From positions 73,384,643-73,448,642 of the forward strand of contig CM049307.1 in assembly GCA_026874595.1 (NCBI GenBank): a stretch of 64,000 bases of DNA, read 5' to 3'. The first letter of the stretch is position 1. Each line of letters opens with the position of its first letter. The DNA is from Sipunculus nudus. Taxonomy: Eukaryota > Annelida > Sipuncula > Golfingiida > Sipunculidae. The notes beneath the pieces are model-generated. The model was not told where the DNA came from, did not search any database, and worked only from the letters and a program-made list of their open reading frames with translations. Below are positions 35,518 through 49,600 of this stretch, piece by piece. The translations under genes were made by a program, and so were the position numbers.

Positions 35518-36640
35518 CTGAAATAAAATGTTAATATTAAAAATCAAATTTATTTACACACATATTTTATTTCTAATTAATACACTCCTGTTTTTCTAAA
35601 CTCAGTGACAGCAAAGACTGAATTTAAACATACATATACTTCAGTCTCCCAAAACATGTTAAGACTTAAAGGTGCCCATTCACCTACCTTTTGAAAAAGA
35701 ATTTATGTGATTTCTTGCTTCCTCTATGGATACATAAATGATCTAAGGGTAATTTTTGTTTTGAAAAGTTCTCATAAGGCTTTCCTGAAGGATGTATGAA
35801 TTTGTTTGTCAACAACATGTTTGTAAACACAGCAATGTTGAAAAAAAAGGAAAAAACATGTAACCTATGGTGCATATTTGTGGTGGTAGAATGATCACTT
35901 GTCGCAAAACACCATTTGCAAAGCCCTGGCTTATCAGACTTGCTGCCAGATGCCCTTGTTGAATTTCTTTTTTTTGCAGGCCCCCAACACATTATAAACA
36001 TGTTGATATAAACACAATTATTAAGCCTGTGTGTGGTGATATCCACATTTATGGCCTATTTTTATAAAAGCTTCAAGGGATTACCTTTAGTTTGTAAAGG
36101 TCAGATATGTGATTGGGCCCCCTTTAAGAGGGACCTATTCCAGTAACATACATCAAATAATAAAGATATCCCCTTGTGTGCTGATTTAATGACTGGGATT
36201 ATTTCAGCATTTCAGAGACTCATCATACTGCTTGTGGCACCCATTAGAAGCAACTGTGCTTGATTTTAGCCTAACACTGCATGACTGATTTGCACAATGA
36301 ACTACAAGACATATGCATTGTCTAATTAGTGAGCAACACTGAGGAAACTGAAAAAGGGGAACAGTACTTTGTTTATCTATTCAACTCAATTTGTTCAATT
36401 AATTTCATTTTCATAAATTCAGTTACAATCCATTCAATTTTGCTTTCATATAAAGTAATTAAAATTGACTCCCAGGTATACCATCTATCATATTTGAAAT
36501 AAAATTTGACTGATTTAAGATTAAAATAATGAACTGCTAATAACTGCTTGTTACAGAAATATAAATCTGATGTCATATATGCCTGTACTGTTTTAATTTT
36601 ATTTTAAAAAGTATAATTTTAAATTTTATTTCAATTTTAA
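35518..36640. other. Upstream of the CapA-like coding start, unassigned
   Basis: AT-rich. If a 5' non-coding exon exists near 36.9 kb this is intron. Nothing else seen. Confidence 0.45.
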
Positions 36641-36898
36641 GTGGAGCTTATTAAACAAATTCACAGGCCATATGATATAGGAAATACTTTCTTTTTTCCC
36701 AAGATGCTTGTAAATCAACACAAATGATGATACTGCTATTTTCATAAGTGAGACTTCTCTGATGAAAGGCCTCCGCAAAAGCTTTGTCCACTCCATTTGA
36801 CAGATGATCATTGTTTACAAATACTGGGACTGCAGCATGGCGAACATTCAGGGCTATCCTTGGTGTAATTTGCCCGTGTTTGTTACCTGTAACATTAC

Positions 36899-37330
36899 CT
36901 GCCTGGCTGTGCCTCTGTCTGGTTTGTCTGCAGACTCCTCTGTCAGTGTGCTTATAAAATAATGGCCAGCGATCTGTTGTTTCGCAGTTCTCCGTCTTTT
37001 TGTCAGCTGGGCTGCCGGGGTTTGACCTTTGACCTCCGTGCTCGCTCAACGATCCGAGACACCGCAACTGAGCGTTCAGAAAGAAAAGAGCGCTTGCCCA
37101 TTGCAATTGTTTAAACTGAGTTTTCAGCATCGTACATGCACAAACTCGCCTTAAATAACTGCATGTTTTAACTATTGGGTAAGCTACGTGCAAGACACAG
37201 CCTTGAACGGGAAAGTATGGCAAAAACGGGCAAAGTTACGCCAAATTTGTTGCACCGTATATTTGGTTAGTTTAACTTCTTACCGACAGGATTCGCTACT
37301 GCTCGCTTCCGAAGGACCCCTGCAACGAGT
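36899..37330 (-). promoter_or_regulatory. Candidate promoter / 5' non-coding exon of the CapA-like gene
   Basis: An island of distinctly higher GC with several CpGs. On the minus strand a good donor (CAG|GTAATG, exon end at 36899) could join the acceptor at 35518. A perfect direct repeat of AGGTCA spaced by one base lies at 37035-37023. A 190-codon minus frame (37223-36651) crosses the region but matches no family I know and is probably fortuitous. All of this is inference from composition and splice motifs. Confidence 0.35.
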
Positions 37331-40300
37331 ACCGGGATAATTTCGCATGCATTCCACTAATATACACAATTCTAATAAATACGTCAACTCTGGTGCAAAG
37401 ATGAATGCTCATATGCTGCCGACAAATCCTATCATTTCACTTAGACTATTGTGATAAAACTGTTTATTCTTGGATGATATTAACTACGTAGTATATATCC
37501 TTTACACCTAAGTTGGTTAGCCCGATTAAATCGGACTCCATATATATATATATGACTCAAGATGTTGATTCTGCGTATCTTCTAGGAGATTAAACCTTCA
37601 AAAATCTGTTAAAAATAAGAAATATCACAATTTAGGGGAGGGGAACTGAATATAATTTAATTAAATACTGGCAAATTTATTTATATATTTACACATACAT
37701 ATTGATAATTACACATAATTTCTTATATACTCTTGTGTCATTGCTATGTTTTCAGAAGAAAAGTAAATACAAAAATGCAGGATTCACTGAATAAGGTTCA
37801 TGTTGTTATCTGTGGAGGACCTAGTTTTAAGACTCAGATCCTTTCTTGTCAATTTAATTCCTAACAATAACAAGACAAATGATCGATTTATTTTTAACAT
37901 ACATTGTATATTTAATTCCAAATATTTACATTTTAAGTTTTTCAAATTTAATTCAATTTAAGTAAAGTTGTTTGAGAAGTTAAATGAGTTTATTGAGTAA
38001 CTGCTGAGTTCAGTCCGGTGTACTTTGAGTCAGATCCATGCGATATTAATTAAAACGGTATATAATAAATTATATAAAAAATATAATATATTTGGTTAAA
38101 GCCAGACACTAATGCTTCTTATGGGTGAAACAAGGAGCATGATAACAGCTTAAATGCTTCATAATTACTGTTCCTGAATGGTTTGTATCAACAGTTTCAG
38201 CACAAAAGAGGTGGGATAATATAAATATAATGATATGATATATAGTGATAGAAATTTCCAGCTTTTCAAAGTAATATAGTAGATATAATATTGAGCTGTA
38301 ATAGTAATGATAATAGAATAAGAGTAATATGTATTACTTTATATTATACTTCCAATTTCCTGCTGTGCCATAAGCATGTGATCAGATAATACTGCACAGA
38401 CTTGTACTGGTCCAGTGACTTGTGCATTTGTTATAGCATCCAGTATGCCTGGAGCTACTCTGCTGGCCTGGTGTGCTTGGACAAGTTGTTATTTGTGTAT
38501 AGTGACCAGTGGTTCTGATTACCTATGGGACACTTTACTGACCGGAACAAGCAACAGCCATGAGATTGCTGGTATTTGACGACTAAAATAAGTAAAATTA
38601 TATGGCACACGAGTGTTCATTCAAGTACCAGTTTGTTGACCATGCTATATTGTCTGAGGGTATAACAATGATAGGCCCCTTTCCCCCATGATTATGAGAA
38701 CTTTAATGTTTTTCATCACCCAAAAAGGAATATTTGCATGTACATGTATAGTAATTGCACTATAGATAATAATGACCACTCATTTTGAAATCCAAATTAA
38801 GCCTGTATCAGAATTTAGGCAGTTTACTTGGAACAATTGCCCAGAAAAACGAGTAAAACCTGTCTGGCTGCTCTGCTTTACCACATGAAATGGTAAACTC
38901 ATAATTTATTAAATTTCATTTAGATTTGGAACAAATTCAACCTATTCTGAACAAAACTGTAAGTTGTGTACTTGTGCAAAAGTATTAACAACTTTGAAAA
39001 CACTCATGATACACCAATGAAAGATATTCAAAGGATTCCAATTGTGTGAATTACGAAATGATTTTGAATGAACAAAAATTATATGAATTGAGTTAGAATT
39101 GATATTTTTCTCCAGCACATTGAATTGAATTGGATTTGAAGTTTCATAAAACTTCTTGAATGGGAATTGAAAATTTGAATTGACCCCAGGTCTGTCCATA
39201 GCATGGTCTTGGCCGGGGGGGGGGGGGGGTGGGGAGGTTGAACGTGTATAATATGAGCTGGTACCAAAGATGGTAAACAAGTCAGGGTTAATAGATATTT
39301 TTACAGGACGAAAAGGTGATTGGATATCTGCATTCTTCTCTTCTCTGGAGCAGCTTCATGTCCCCTCCAAAACAATAACTTTTTTTACGGCTTAGGAATT
39401 GGAAATTTTGGATTGTAAACTGTTCATGGCTTGTTATTGACTCATTGACACTCGATGTTATAATAGGAGCTCGTTTCTTTGGAAACTCGTTATATAGACC
39501 ATAGATAGCCTATACACTCACGTTTATGATAATATCTCATCTGCATGAAAAGGCTATCGATCCCAAACCCACATATATGCATACCCCCCCCCCCCCCTCC
39601 CCGAAAGCGTACGTACGACCGGAATTGTCTACAGGCCGAATAATTATGTTCGAATTCTGGCCGTATACAAACGCAGTGAAATCGATTTTTTCCATCACCA
39701 ATGCGGTAAATTACACTCTCACTATTGAAGGCAAATACTGAGTGAAACTGCTACAAGTACAGTTTAAGAATCTGGTTTTCTGCCTTGCAGGGGGGTTTTG
39801 GATGATGAGGTACATAACTGGTAGGCTATTGCTGACCTTACCTGCAAAATGTACGTGATCATGGAAACAGTTTTTTTGTACTTAATATTATATATAGCTA
39901 GTGATTATTTCAGAAAGCTGATTCTAAGCACAAGTATATCGGAAGAAGAGGAAGAGTTTAGGGATAAAACTCTTTAATTATGTGTGAGCATTTAAGATAA
40001 AAAAGGCTAGTTTCATATATAAATCAATCTTTATAAAATACCTTGAAAAACATAGCTTACTTAAATCATATATATATATATACCATGATTTTTGTTCGCA
40101 CGAATAAATAAAAGACATTTTAATTTGTATTCGCATGGGGACTAGAAAATACTTATTATAGAACCAAGTCTTATGAACAAGGAACTTAATTGCAAGCGGT
40201 TAGTTGTGTTACTATGTGTCAGTATGAGCGTGTTCAAATAGTGGTAATAAAAAAAAATGCGATATTGGGGTCGTAGGCTCCTTCGGTGGCAGTGGTGCTT

Positions 40301-40389
40301 AAATGACTTGCCGGTACTAGTAAGAAAAAAAAATATGGCCTTCGTTTCTTGACAATCTTTTCAAGCTTCCCTGATTTTATTTTAAAAAT

Positions 40390-40448
<59 letters not shown>

Positions 40449-40560
40449 TATTCAAATTTTACATGAAACAGGCTGGGTCAATTTGAAAAATCATAAATAC
40501 AATAATTTCTAGTACATCAACGGTGTATCGGAAATCAGTGTATTCAGAACATTGTTAAAA
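37330..40560. other. Intergenic between the two divergent genes, unassigned
   Basis: AT-rich DNA with poly-G (about 39216-39230), poly-C (about 39585-39600) and TA runs. No gene supported; the short open frames are not convincing. Confidence 0.5.
40390..40445. repeat. TA microsatellite
   Basis: About 28 TA units, 120 bp upstream of the start codon of the plus-strand gene at 40563. Confidence 0.95.
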
Positions 40561-40562
40561 GC

Positions 40563-40690
40563 ATGGCAGGAGAAGGGGGCCTGGAAGTTGATTCCAGCTA
40601 CTCGGATATCGTCAACAGCTGGTTCTCTGATGTCCATGATGATGGCGATGATAAACCGGAAACCAATGATCAAGAAGAACATATTCCAAG
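40563..40690 (+). CDS. Lysine-rich protein gene, exon 1
   Basis: ATG at 40563 and 42 codons rich in Asp/Glu/Ser. The end is inferred from a weak donor (CCAAG|GTTGAA), the only one I see with the phase required by exon 2. The open frame itself runs on to 40904, so an unspliced end is the alternative. Confidence 0.5.
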
Positions 40691-43600
40691 GTTGAACATT
40701 CATGAATATTCATGCATGAAGAAAAAAAGTGTACTGATGCCAGAAGAAGTTACGCATCATGATAACCGTGACTCTTTTCAGTTTTTTTTTAGTCTTGACT
40801 TGGTTAAAGATATAATTATGTGCACGCCTTTTCCCTATGATCATGATCCAGAGAAATTTGCTTCAATTTTTGCTATGCATTTTCATTCAAATAATGATAC
40901 ATAAGGTCCAAATTTTTTACTGTTAAGGATTTTTTAATTAAAATATTAAAAATTTATAAAATATCACAAGCATAGTATATTGGTTATACCGGTGTTGATT
41001 ATTCACATAAATGCAACATTTTTAAACAAATGTTAATTGTTAACAAGAGCATCACTTTAGCGTATTTATATTTCACAATATAAATTAATAATTTGTAAAA
41101 TTATGTGGATAATTTGTAAAATTATGTGGTAAAAGCGAGGAATAGTACCAGGAACTTTGTTTACAAATGAATAATGCATAAAATGTTTGTTGTATATTGT
41201 TCTTTTTTTCTGTTTGCATCCCAAAACAGAGTCCCATCATCCCAGGGTCAAGAAAATATAAAATCAGGAGTTGGCAAAAAGAATAAAATTCCAAGAGCTG
41301 GAGAGAAGAGCATCGTTTGTACAGATCTTATAGGAGAGAGACTGAATAAAAATTTAAAGAAAGCAAAGAGGAAACAACAGGATGCTCAGAAAGGTATATG
41401 AATGTGTTATATATTTAGTAGTTCTTAAGAGATCTGTATCTGTTAATAATATAATTGTTTTCTTTAAAAAAAGGGGTTAAAATAAGACTACATAATTGAC
41501 ATAACAGTATGACAACTAATGGCTAATATCAGAAATTTAAAAGTTTTGATATCACACTAAATATAAAACTTTATATTTTTTTTATAATTTTGTCTGTAAT
41601 AGAAATAAAGTCAGAAGAAAAGTTACCAAGACGAGATGCTGCGGCTGATGAAGATGAAGACAGCAAGGCAGCTTCTGTATCAAAAGGTAGAGGAGTGCTG
41701 CAGCTCAGCAGCAAAAAAAAAGTCACAGCACTGCTTGCCAAGATCAGAGAAAAGGGCATAACCAAGTCTAAAAGGAAAAAACTGAAAAAACAGCTGCGCA
41801 GCATACTTGATAAGAGGTGAGTATTGTAGTATAAGAACTCTTGTAATTATAAAGCACTCCTAGAGTAGCATAAGACCTCTTGTAATTATAAAGCACTCCT
41901 AGAGTAGTATAAGAACTCTTGTAATTATAAAGCACTCCTAGAGTAGTATAAGAACTCTTGTAATTATAAAGCACTCCTAGAGTAGTATAAGAACTCTTGT
42001 AATTATAAAGCACTCCTAGAGTAGTATAAGAACTCTTGTAATTATAAAGCACTCCTAGAGTGCAAAAATTACACCAACATGTGGATTAACATTCAAAGCT
42101 AATTGCATATTATTAACATGATAACATAAATAAAACAGCTTGTATGTGGTTGGATTGGTGTTTTCTGGCCTATATTTATAAAAGGATCAAGGTTTATCTT
42201 GCAATAGATCCCTTTAAGCTCAGCTGACTGTAAGTCAACAGAGCTATAGCAGTGGCCCTTTGTTCAACAGTTGTCTGTCTGTCCGTCTGTCAGTTAAACT
42301 GGTAGTTTTGAAACTGTTGGACCTACTAATCTGAAATTTGGCATACTGTTAGGTGTCCCCAAATCTCCTGCCATACCAAACATTGGGTAACTAAGACTGT
42401 TCTTTCAAGATATTAAGGAAAAACCTCAATTTTTTAACCATTCTTCTATATATTTCCTATGTACATACCAGAAATAAGGTTAGTATTGTGTTATTTCTTA
42501 AAGTTGAGTGCCCCAACATAATGCATTATGTGAAAACTCGGGAAATATATATACTCACTTGATAATTTTTTTTAAGCTAGAGAGCAAACTTCAAGCCTAT
42601 AAGTATATTGAACTTAGATTAACTTGTACACCAGAAATTAGATGAAAATTTTGTAAGTTTTTAAGTTATTAGCATAAATGAAAAATAAGTACTTTAAATT
42701 TTGACCAAATTTGACCATGGCACATTTTCTTCCTTTAAGCGCTGTTGTAAAAGGAATAAGTTTATTTTGCATTTGCTAAAATTTTCCAAAATACAGCAGA
42801 GCGACGTGACCCATGGATCCCTTGTTTAATGCCGTGGCCATAAACACTTAAATTTGAAAGTTTGGACTTTTTTAATGAATTCACCTTGCTGCCATAAATA
42901 GATGGTTTACCTAAAATTAACTTTGAGAAGTAATTAGACATCAGGTATCAGAATAGGCCCCTTTTATAGCTCCAGGTGTAGAGAATTCCCCTGGCACCAG
43001 CACCAAACAAGCTGGTTGTGAACCTAGCTTTAAGGTTTCTTGTCAGATGTCACAAGCAGCATCAGACAGGCTTGAACCTGGGAGCCTACCGTCCTTCTAT
43101 ATTGAACCTCCATGTTTTAGCAGAGTACTTATAGATAAATTGTCACACAGGTACATGTATTGTCTGTAATGCATCCTTCCCCTTTGAACCAAAATTGCTC
43201 CTTTAAATCATCTGTCTCTCCCCAAGCTTATTATGCACTGATTTACTAAAAAAATAAATTTGTTTTCCAAAAGATCGTACATTGTTATCATGGTTATCTT
43301 TGAAGAGTTTTGTAAATCTTGTATCGCAAGTATCTATCTATATCCTTTAAACATCCACATATTTGGGAGAAGATTGATTCAAGGCCAGTTGTAAGCAAAT
43401 TTTAAATCATGATATGGTATTTATCTGATCATTGTTAAATAATTTGTTCATTTTTTTAAACACTGATGTTGGGATTACATGGTCAAGTGAATTCATAAAG
43501 CTTGATCTGGATTATGTGATGGCTCTGATAAGAGCCGTTTTGCTCAGAGAGCCGTTGTGATCAGGTAGGGACTTCTGACTGAGTCTACCTGAGGTAGGCC

Positions 43601-46600
43601 ATGTCTGTATCATCATCAGCCTCCAGCTCACGTATGTGAAGCTCAAGCTGGTCAAGCTCATCAGCAAAACGACAGGTGTAGTCATACAGCACAGTGCGGA
43701 ACCCCTCCACACTGGCAATCTGGAGTCTCAGGCGGTGCCGATGTGTCCTTGACCTGTCCTTGAGGGCTCGGTTGTACCGCATCATGATGGCACTGAGGGT
43801 GTTGTTGACATGCACTAGTTGCTTACAGGAAAACTCGAACACTTTGTTCATGGCATCAAAGCGCTCTCTGAGCTCCTCTACGTCAAAAGATAATTCAGCA
43901 GACATGTAGATAATGAGACAATGCAGAAGAGTAACTCTAACACAGGGAGAGAAGTAATCACCTCAAGACTCAGTTGAGAACTGCTCAGCTTAACTCAGTG
44001 AGTAGTATTTATAATAAAATGGTGAGTAGAACCACTGAGTACTACTGTCAGTGGTTCTAAAAAAGTTCAGTGTCAGATGCCACATATCTTTATAATCATG
44101 GTTTCTTTGTGGTTGAAGGTGCATTTCATTAGAAGACACATACAGCTCACATGAGTAGCCTGTCACCTCCAGTGAGCACTCATTAATTGTTCATTGAGTA
44201 GTTTGAGTTACACATGAGTGACCACCCTGGTGGATTTGAGCACTCAGTTGAGTAGGGAGGTTATGCATGACTGAACATGGTCTTATTTGCTGTCATTCAG
44301 GGTTAATGACCAAGTGAATGCTATTACTAGGGTTATTAACATCATATATCACATGTCAAAATGAAGATTAAACATTTTTTAGACAGTTTGAATGACATTA
44401 CTGTGAGAAGTGTTTATTTTGTTTTGAATTAGTTTATGTGAAAATACTTAAGCTAAATGATATAGAATGAAATGTACAGCAAGCTACACATAGCTGTTGA
44501 AATAATACACCAGTTAATTAAAATAACTTCATGTTGAAAGTTCTTTAATGTCAAAAGAATTGTAGGTAATTGATGAAGGTGACATGAGTTTCTTTAATTC
44601 AAAACAATGCCATCAGTGACCCGTTCAGTGGGGTCTGGTATGATAAGGCCCTGAGAAGTTTTTATTTGTGAAAACAATATCTTTGTGTCCATTTTAATGC
44701 ATAGATTATCAGAAACAGAACCCCAGGAATAATCTTTCTATACATAGTTGGCAGGGCATGACCCTAGGACATTGCAGCATCACGTTTGTATAATGTTTCA
44801 AGTGTAATTTTTAAGTTTCAAAACTTCTGTGCTAGATACTAAAAGCTAAGACAGGACAAGAACCTGACATCACACTAATAAACATTGTTGACAAATCAGA
44901 TTATGAAAGAAATTGAGCATTTGCTTTTTAAGTGACATGACTTGGGTTTCTTTTACAATGTTTTGGGTTTATGAAGGTGCTAGGTGAATCTACCTTAAAT
45001 AACAAACCATAACAGACTTTTTTAAATACGATCCCATTAAAGAATTCAAGTAAAACAACACTATTCATAATATATATGAGATTCATGGGCCACATCTCTA
45101 TTAGTTTTAGCTCAGCTGACTATAAGTCATCTGAGCTATAGTCATGGTCCATTGTCCGTCATCCGTCCGTCTGTCTGTCCGTCCGTCCGTCCGTCTGGAT
45201 GTCTGTCCGTCTGGATGTCCGTCCGTAAGACTGGCACGTTTCGACACCGTTGGACCTACGAATCTGAATTTCAGCATACAGTTAGATGTCCCTATAATCT
45301 CCTACCATGCCAAAAATTGGGTCAATAGGACTTCGTTCCGTTGAGATATTAAGGAAAAACCTCAATTTTTTATTAGAAATCTATTTTCACACTTCAGGAC
45401 TGCCTAATATCAAAACCACTCATCTGGTTTTCTTCATATTTACCATAAATATTCCTCTATATAGTTCCTATGTACATGCCAGATATTAAGTCAGTATTAT
45501 ATCATTTAAAAAAGTTATTGGCCCAAACATAATGCACTCTGTAAAAAAATCAGGAAGATATTTTGTCACTTAAGACCCAAAGTGTTAAAGGTAGGGACTT
45601 TTTTCCAGTAATACAACTTTAATTAATCAAAATTTAATTGTATACCAAAAATTAGATCAAAATCTGATAAATTTTTTTAAATATTGGCAAAAATATAAAA
45701 TTGGTACCTTAAATTTTGCCCAACTTTGGCCATGGCACGTTTTTTTCCTGTAAGTACTGTGGATTTAATTTTCACACCATGTATACATAAGGATTTAATC
45801 TGTTAAAATCTGAAATTTGAAAATAAAAGCTGCAAAATTAGGCTAGTTATTGAATTTTTTTGGAGGCTCTTGTTGTATTCCCTTACATTGTCAAGCAGTC
45901 CACTTTGATGACTGTAGGTCATTCAGTGCACATCTCTAAGCTCCCCAGGCTGTTGACATAATTTTAGATGTCCCCAAAATCTCCTACCATACCGAAAGTT
46001 GGGTCATTAGGACTTTGTTCCTTCGAGATATTAAGGAAAAAAACTCTGTTTTCCATAAAAAAAAAGCCATTGTTACACTTCAAGGCTGCCTAATATCAAA
46101 ACCACTGATCTGTTTTTGATCGTATTTAGTATTCACATTCTTTTATACATTTTCTATGAACATACCAAAAATTAGGTCAGTATTGAGTATTATTTTGAAG
46201 TTATGGGCCAAAACATAATGCAATTTTTTAAAAAATCAGGAAATATATTTACTCACATGAGAAATGCTGAACCTAGAGACCTTTTTTCAGGAATATAACT
46301 TTATTTAATCAAAATTCAATTGTTTACCCAAAATTAGATCTGAATTTTGCAAATTTTTCAAGTTATTAGCATAAATAAAAAACAATACCTTAAATTTTGT
46401 CCAACTTTGGCACTGTTGATTTAATTTTCCCAGCATATATGCATAAGGATTTAATCTTTTAAAATCTGAACTTTCAAAAGAAATTGATTGGAATGAATAG
46501 CTTTTATTCATGTTTTCACACACCATGTCAAGTGTTGTTTACATCTAGCCCACCTAGTAGTACAGCCTTCACTTGCATTATGTAACCCACCCCAGGCAGC

Positions 46601-49600
46601 TTACCTTGGCCCAGCTTGGCCACTACCAGCAGGCTTCCCCTCGCCCTGCACTCATCCCCCCCCAGCTGGTGCATAAACTAGATGAATGTTATAATTTTTC
46701 TGTATTTTATTTTATTCTTGGACATGCTACATTTTAGATTTTGTATTGAACCACCAGGGTTACAATGATTAAAGTGTACATTTAATTGTGTCCACAAAGT
46801 GGTGTATTGCTGTGAAAGTCTGGATGTTCATGAGATAAGTAATTCCTTACTTCAGAAGAGTAAAAACTTCACTAGGTGTGAAATTGACTATTAATTCCAG
46901 TAATTAATTAAAACTGGGATAGTAATTAGCACAATGATATTGTTTGTCCCTTATTCAACCAACAGTGTGCATACTTTATTTGAAAAGATGTTTTATTTTG
47001 TCAAATTTACTTTTATTTTATTTTGGTGAATAAAATTAAGCATGTCCTGAAAACTCCAATATGCAAAACTTTTTAATAGTGATTCAAGGAATATTCTTGT
47101 AGATGCCATGTTGTGGCATTATTTTCTTTTAAAATCAGTTAAAACATTTATGATTTAAAAATAATAAAATATATGTGTATGCATAATATGACCCAATGTT
47201 TTTTACTCTGTATATATAATGATTGCAACTTTTGCAACAATTCTAATATTTTAACTTATATTTTCAGGTTTTTTAATTAAAAATTTATAAACCTGTAAAT
47301 AAAAAAATGATACAGATAAAAACTTCTTAATGGAAAAAGTGGATCTGCTTAAAAAAATAGGATTATATATAAACTTGAATGCATTATTCTCTTGAAAGTG
47401 AAATAAAGGTATTAGTCCATTCTGTCCACTTGCCTGTCCATCTGTAAATTTTCGTATGCAACACAGTATCTCAAAACTTTTACTGTTTTTCTTCATGACA
47501 GTCTTGTCAGAGTATTAGTTTGCAATCATATATTTAGAACTTTACTATAACCAAGTAGGAGGGCCCCTTTCCTCTTAGCTTTTCATATTCTTATATAAAT
47601 GAAAAACATTACAATAGAATATTTCTACATCCACCTTCGTGCTGCCCTCACTTTTCCCTTCTCCGAACCCCATCCCAAAGTCAGCCTCAGTAAGCAAGAA
47701 CAAGATGAATCAGATATATTCATACTTTAATATTTTGTATAACTATTCGTCCATAGGTACCTATGTACATGCCAGAAATTATGTCAATATTGTGTAATAT
47801 GTAGACATAGTGGGCATCACAATAATGTACCTTGTCAAGACTAAAGAGATATTGTGTCATACAGTCACATATTCATAAATCACTTCATCAGCATAGTTAA
47901 TCATAACATCATATCTGTCAAATTGAACGCTTGCAGACTACCATACACTTTAGATCCTTCAACAAATAGCCTTATCATCTACTACTGCTTATTACTGCTG
48001 TCATTGCATTCATATTTGCTCAAATATATCACAATTTTCAACCCCTCCTAAATAAATAAAAAATAAACCACTTTATTTGACTCTATTAATCCATCAGTCA
48101 GGTAATTTCATTTATCATTTACTCACATATTACATTACATTCCTTTATAATAGCCCAACATGTACATGATATTCATAAGCTTTATCGACTTGATATAGTA
48201 TAACAGTGGAGAAACATTTATAGTCCAATCACGATCAGCTGAGCGCCGTGACCCATGGGTCCCTTGTTTAAGCAATTTGTTACAAAAGGCTGCAGTCTGT
48301 TTCATAACACTTTGGCACACATAAGTATCTTTTATATAGCAGTATATTGGTGTTATTTTTTTCAAGAAATTCTCATATGGTAATTCCGATTACATACTGA
48401 AGGATTTATTTTTGTTCTTTGTTAATTTAGCATTTACCAACTAAATGGTCTAATCTGATTATTGTATCCGCCAAAACAAAGTTTTGCAGATACTATGTTT
48501 TTGACTGGCCTCTGCTGCCACAGCGTTCATTTCTTGAGAACTCCTCTATGACCACTGGACCAAATTTTCTGAAACTTGACCCCATTTTCTGGTCACATGT
48601 GTATTGGTGCCTTACCTTTTTTGTGTTGACCTCTGACCTTTTCTCTCTGTAGAGCATGCATCCATCTGTGTGTCTTGTTTCACACATTAACCCACATATT
48701 GTCAGACTTGTTTGACCAGTCTGGCTGAAATTTTGCACAAGTGTAGCTCCTTGATAGCTTTACATCATACAAAAAACTGGTGGTGCCACCTGCAACCATT
48801 TTTGCAGTGTCCATCTGTTTGTCTGCTGTGGGATTAAATCACTCATATCCTAGCAGGGGTTGGACTTATCTGCTTAAAATTTTGCATGTATATATACATT
48901 TTGGATAGCTCATTCAATTTTATGGCTGGTGGTGCCACCTTCATTTACTTTTATGCTGCAGACATCCATGCTAATATCTCAGGAATGGTTTGACAGATCG
49001 GCATGAAATTTTGCATGTGTATAGATCTTACATAGCTCTACAGTTTATACAAATTTGGTGGCCCAACTTACAACCATTCTTGCCTTGTGTCCATGGGTTC
49101 ATCTGCTTAGGGTAAAAATCACTCATATCTCAGCAGTGGTTTGACTTATCCACTTGAAATTTTGCATATGTATATATCTTGGATAGCTTTCTCCTTCAAA
49201 TAACAGGTGGCACCACCTAAGATCATGTTTAAGTGGCAGACATCCATGCTAATATGCAACACATCTCACTCTGTTTCCCCTTGCCACTCAATCCATGCCT
49301 CACTTCACCCGTCCCATTGTGATTTTTGCAGATATATGTAGTCCCTTGTAGACTACCTGTATTCTAGTTTATTTATCCTATGAATCCACATTCAGTTTAC
49401 CCAGGCCTTCAAGCCTATAAGTATATTGAACTTAGTTTAACTTGTTCACCAGAAATTAGATAAAAAATGTCTAAGTTTTTATTAGACATTTTATATTTTT
49501 TAATATATTTATATATATATATTTAGACATATTTTTTTTTTTTTATTAGAATAAATGAAAATTAAGTACTTTAAATTTTGGCCAAATTTGACCATGGCAC

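Larger units (their letters stand above)
42590..44965. repeat. Segmental duplication, copy A (with gene copy 1)
   Basis: About 95% identical by eye to 49408-51855, covering the tail of the preceding element, a gene flank, the small intronless gene and its upstream region. Copy B has an extra AT-rich insert near 49470-49550. Confidence 0.92.

Noticed and set aside
36651-37223. 190-codon minus-strand open frame near the CapA-like promoter
   Set aside because: No recognisable motif, and a plausible splice donor sits in the middle. More likely chance in a GC-richer promoter or 5' exon region.
41768-42052. 94-codon minus frame with LYNYKSSYTTLGV repeats
   Set aside because: Direct translation of the 39-bp tandem repeat, with no independent support.
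43537-43560. A second small hairpin (GCTCTCTGAGC) beside the histone-type stem-loop
   Set aside because: Its pairing is not kept in copy 3 (GCTATCTGAGC), while the main hairpin is perfect in all three.
43512-43909. Plus-strand and alternative minus frames over the hairpin gene (also at copies 2 and 3)
   Set aside because: Shadows of the conserved 106-codon frame; the differences between copies fit the 106-codon reading and its promoter and 3' hairpin.
46560-46680. C-rich stretch as a possible exon
   Set aside because: No frame with convincing splice sites; it lies inside the 3.2 kb element.
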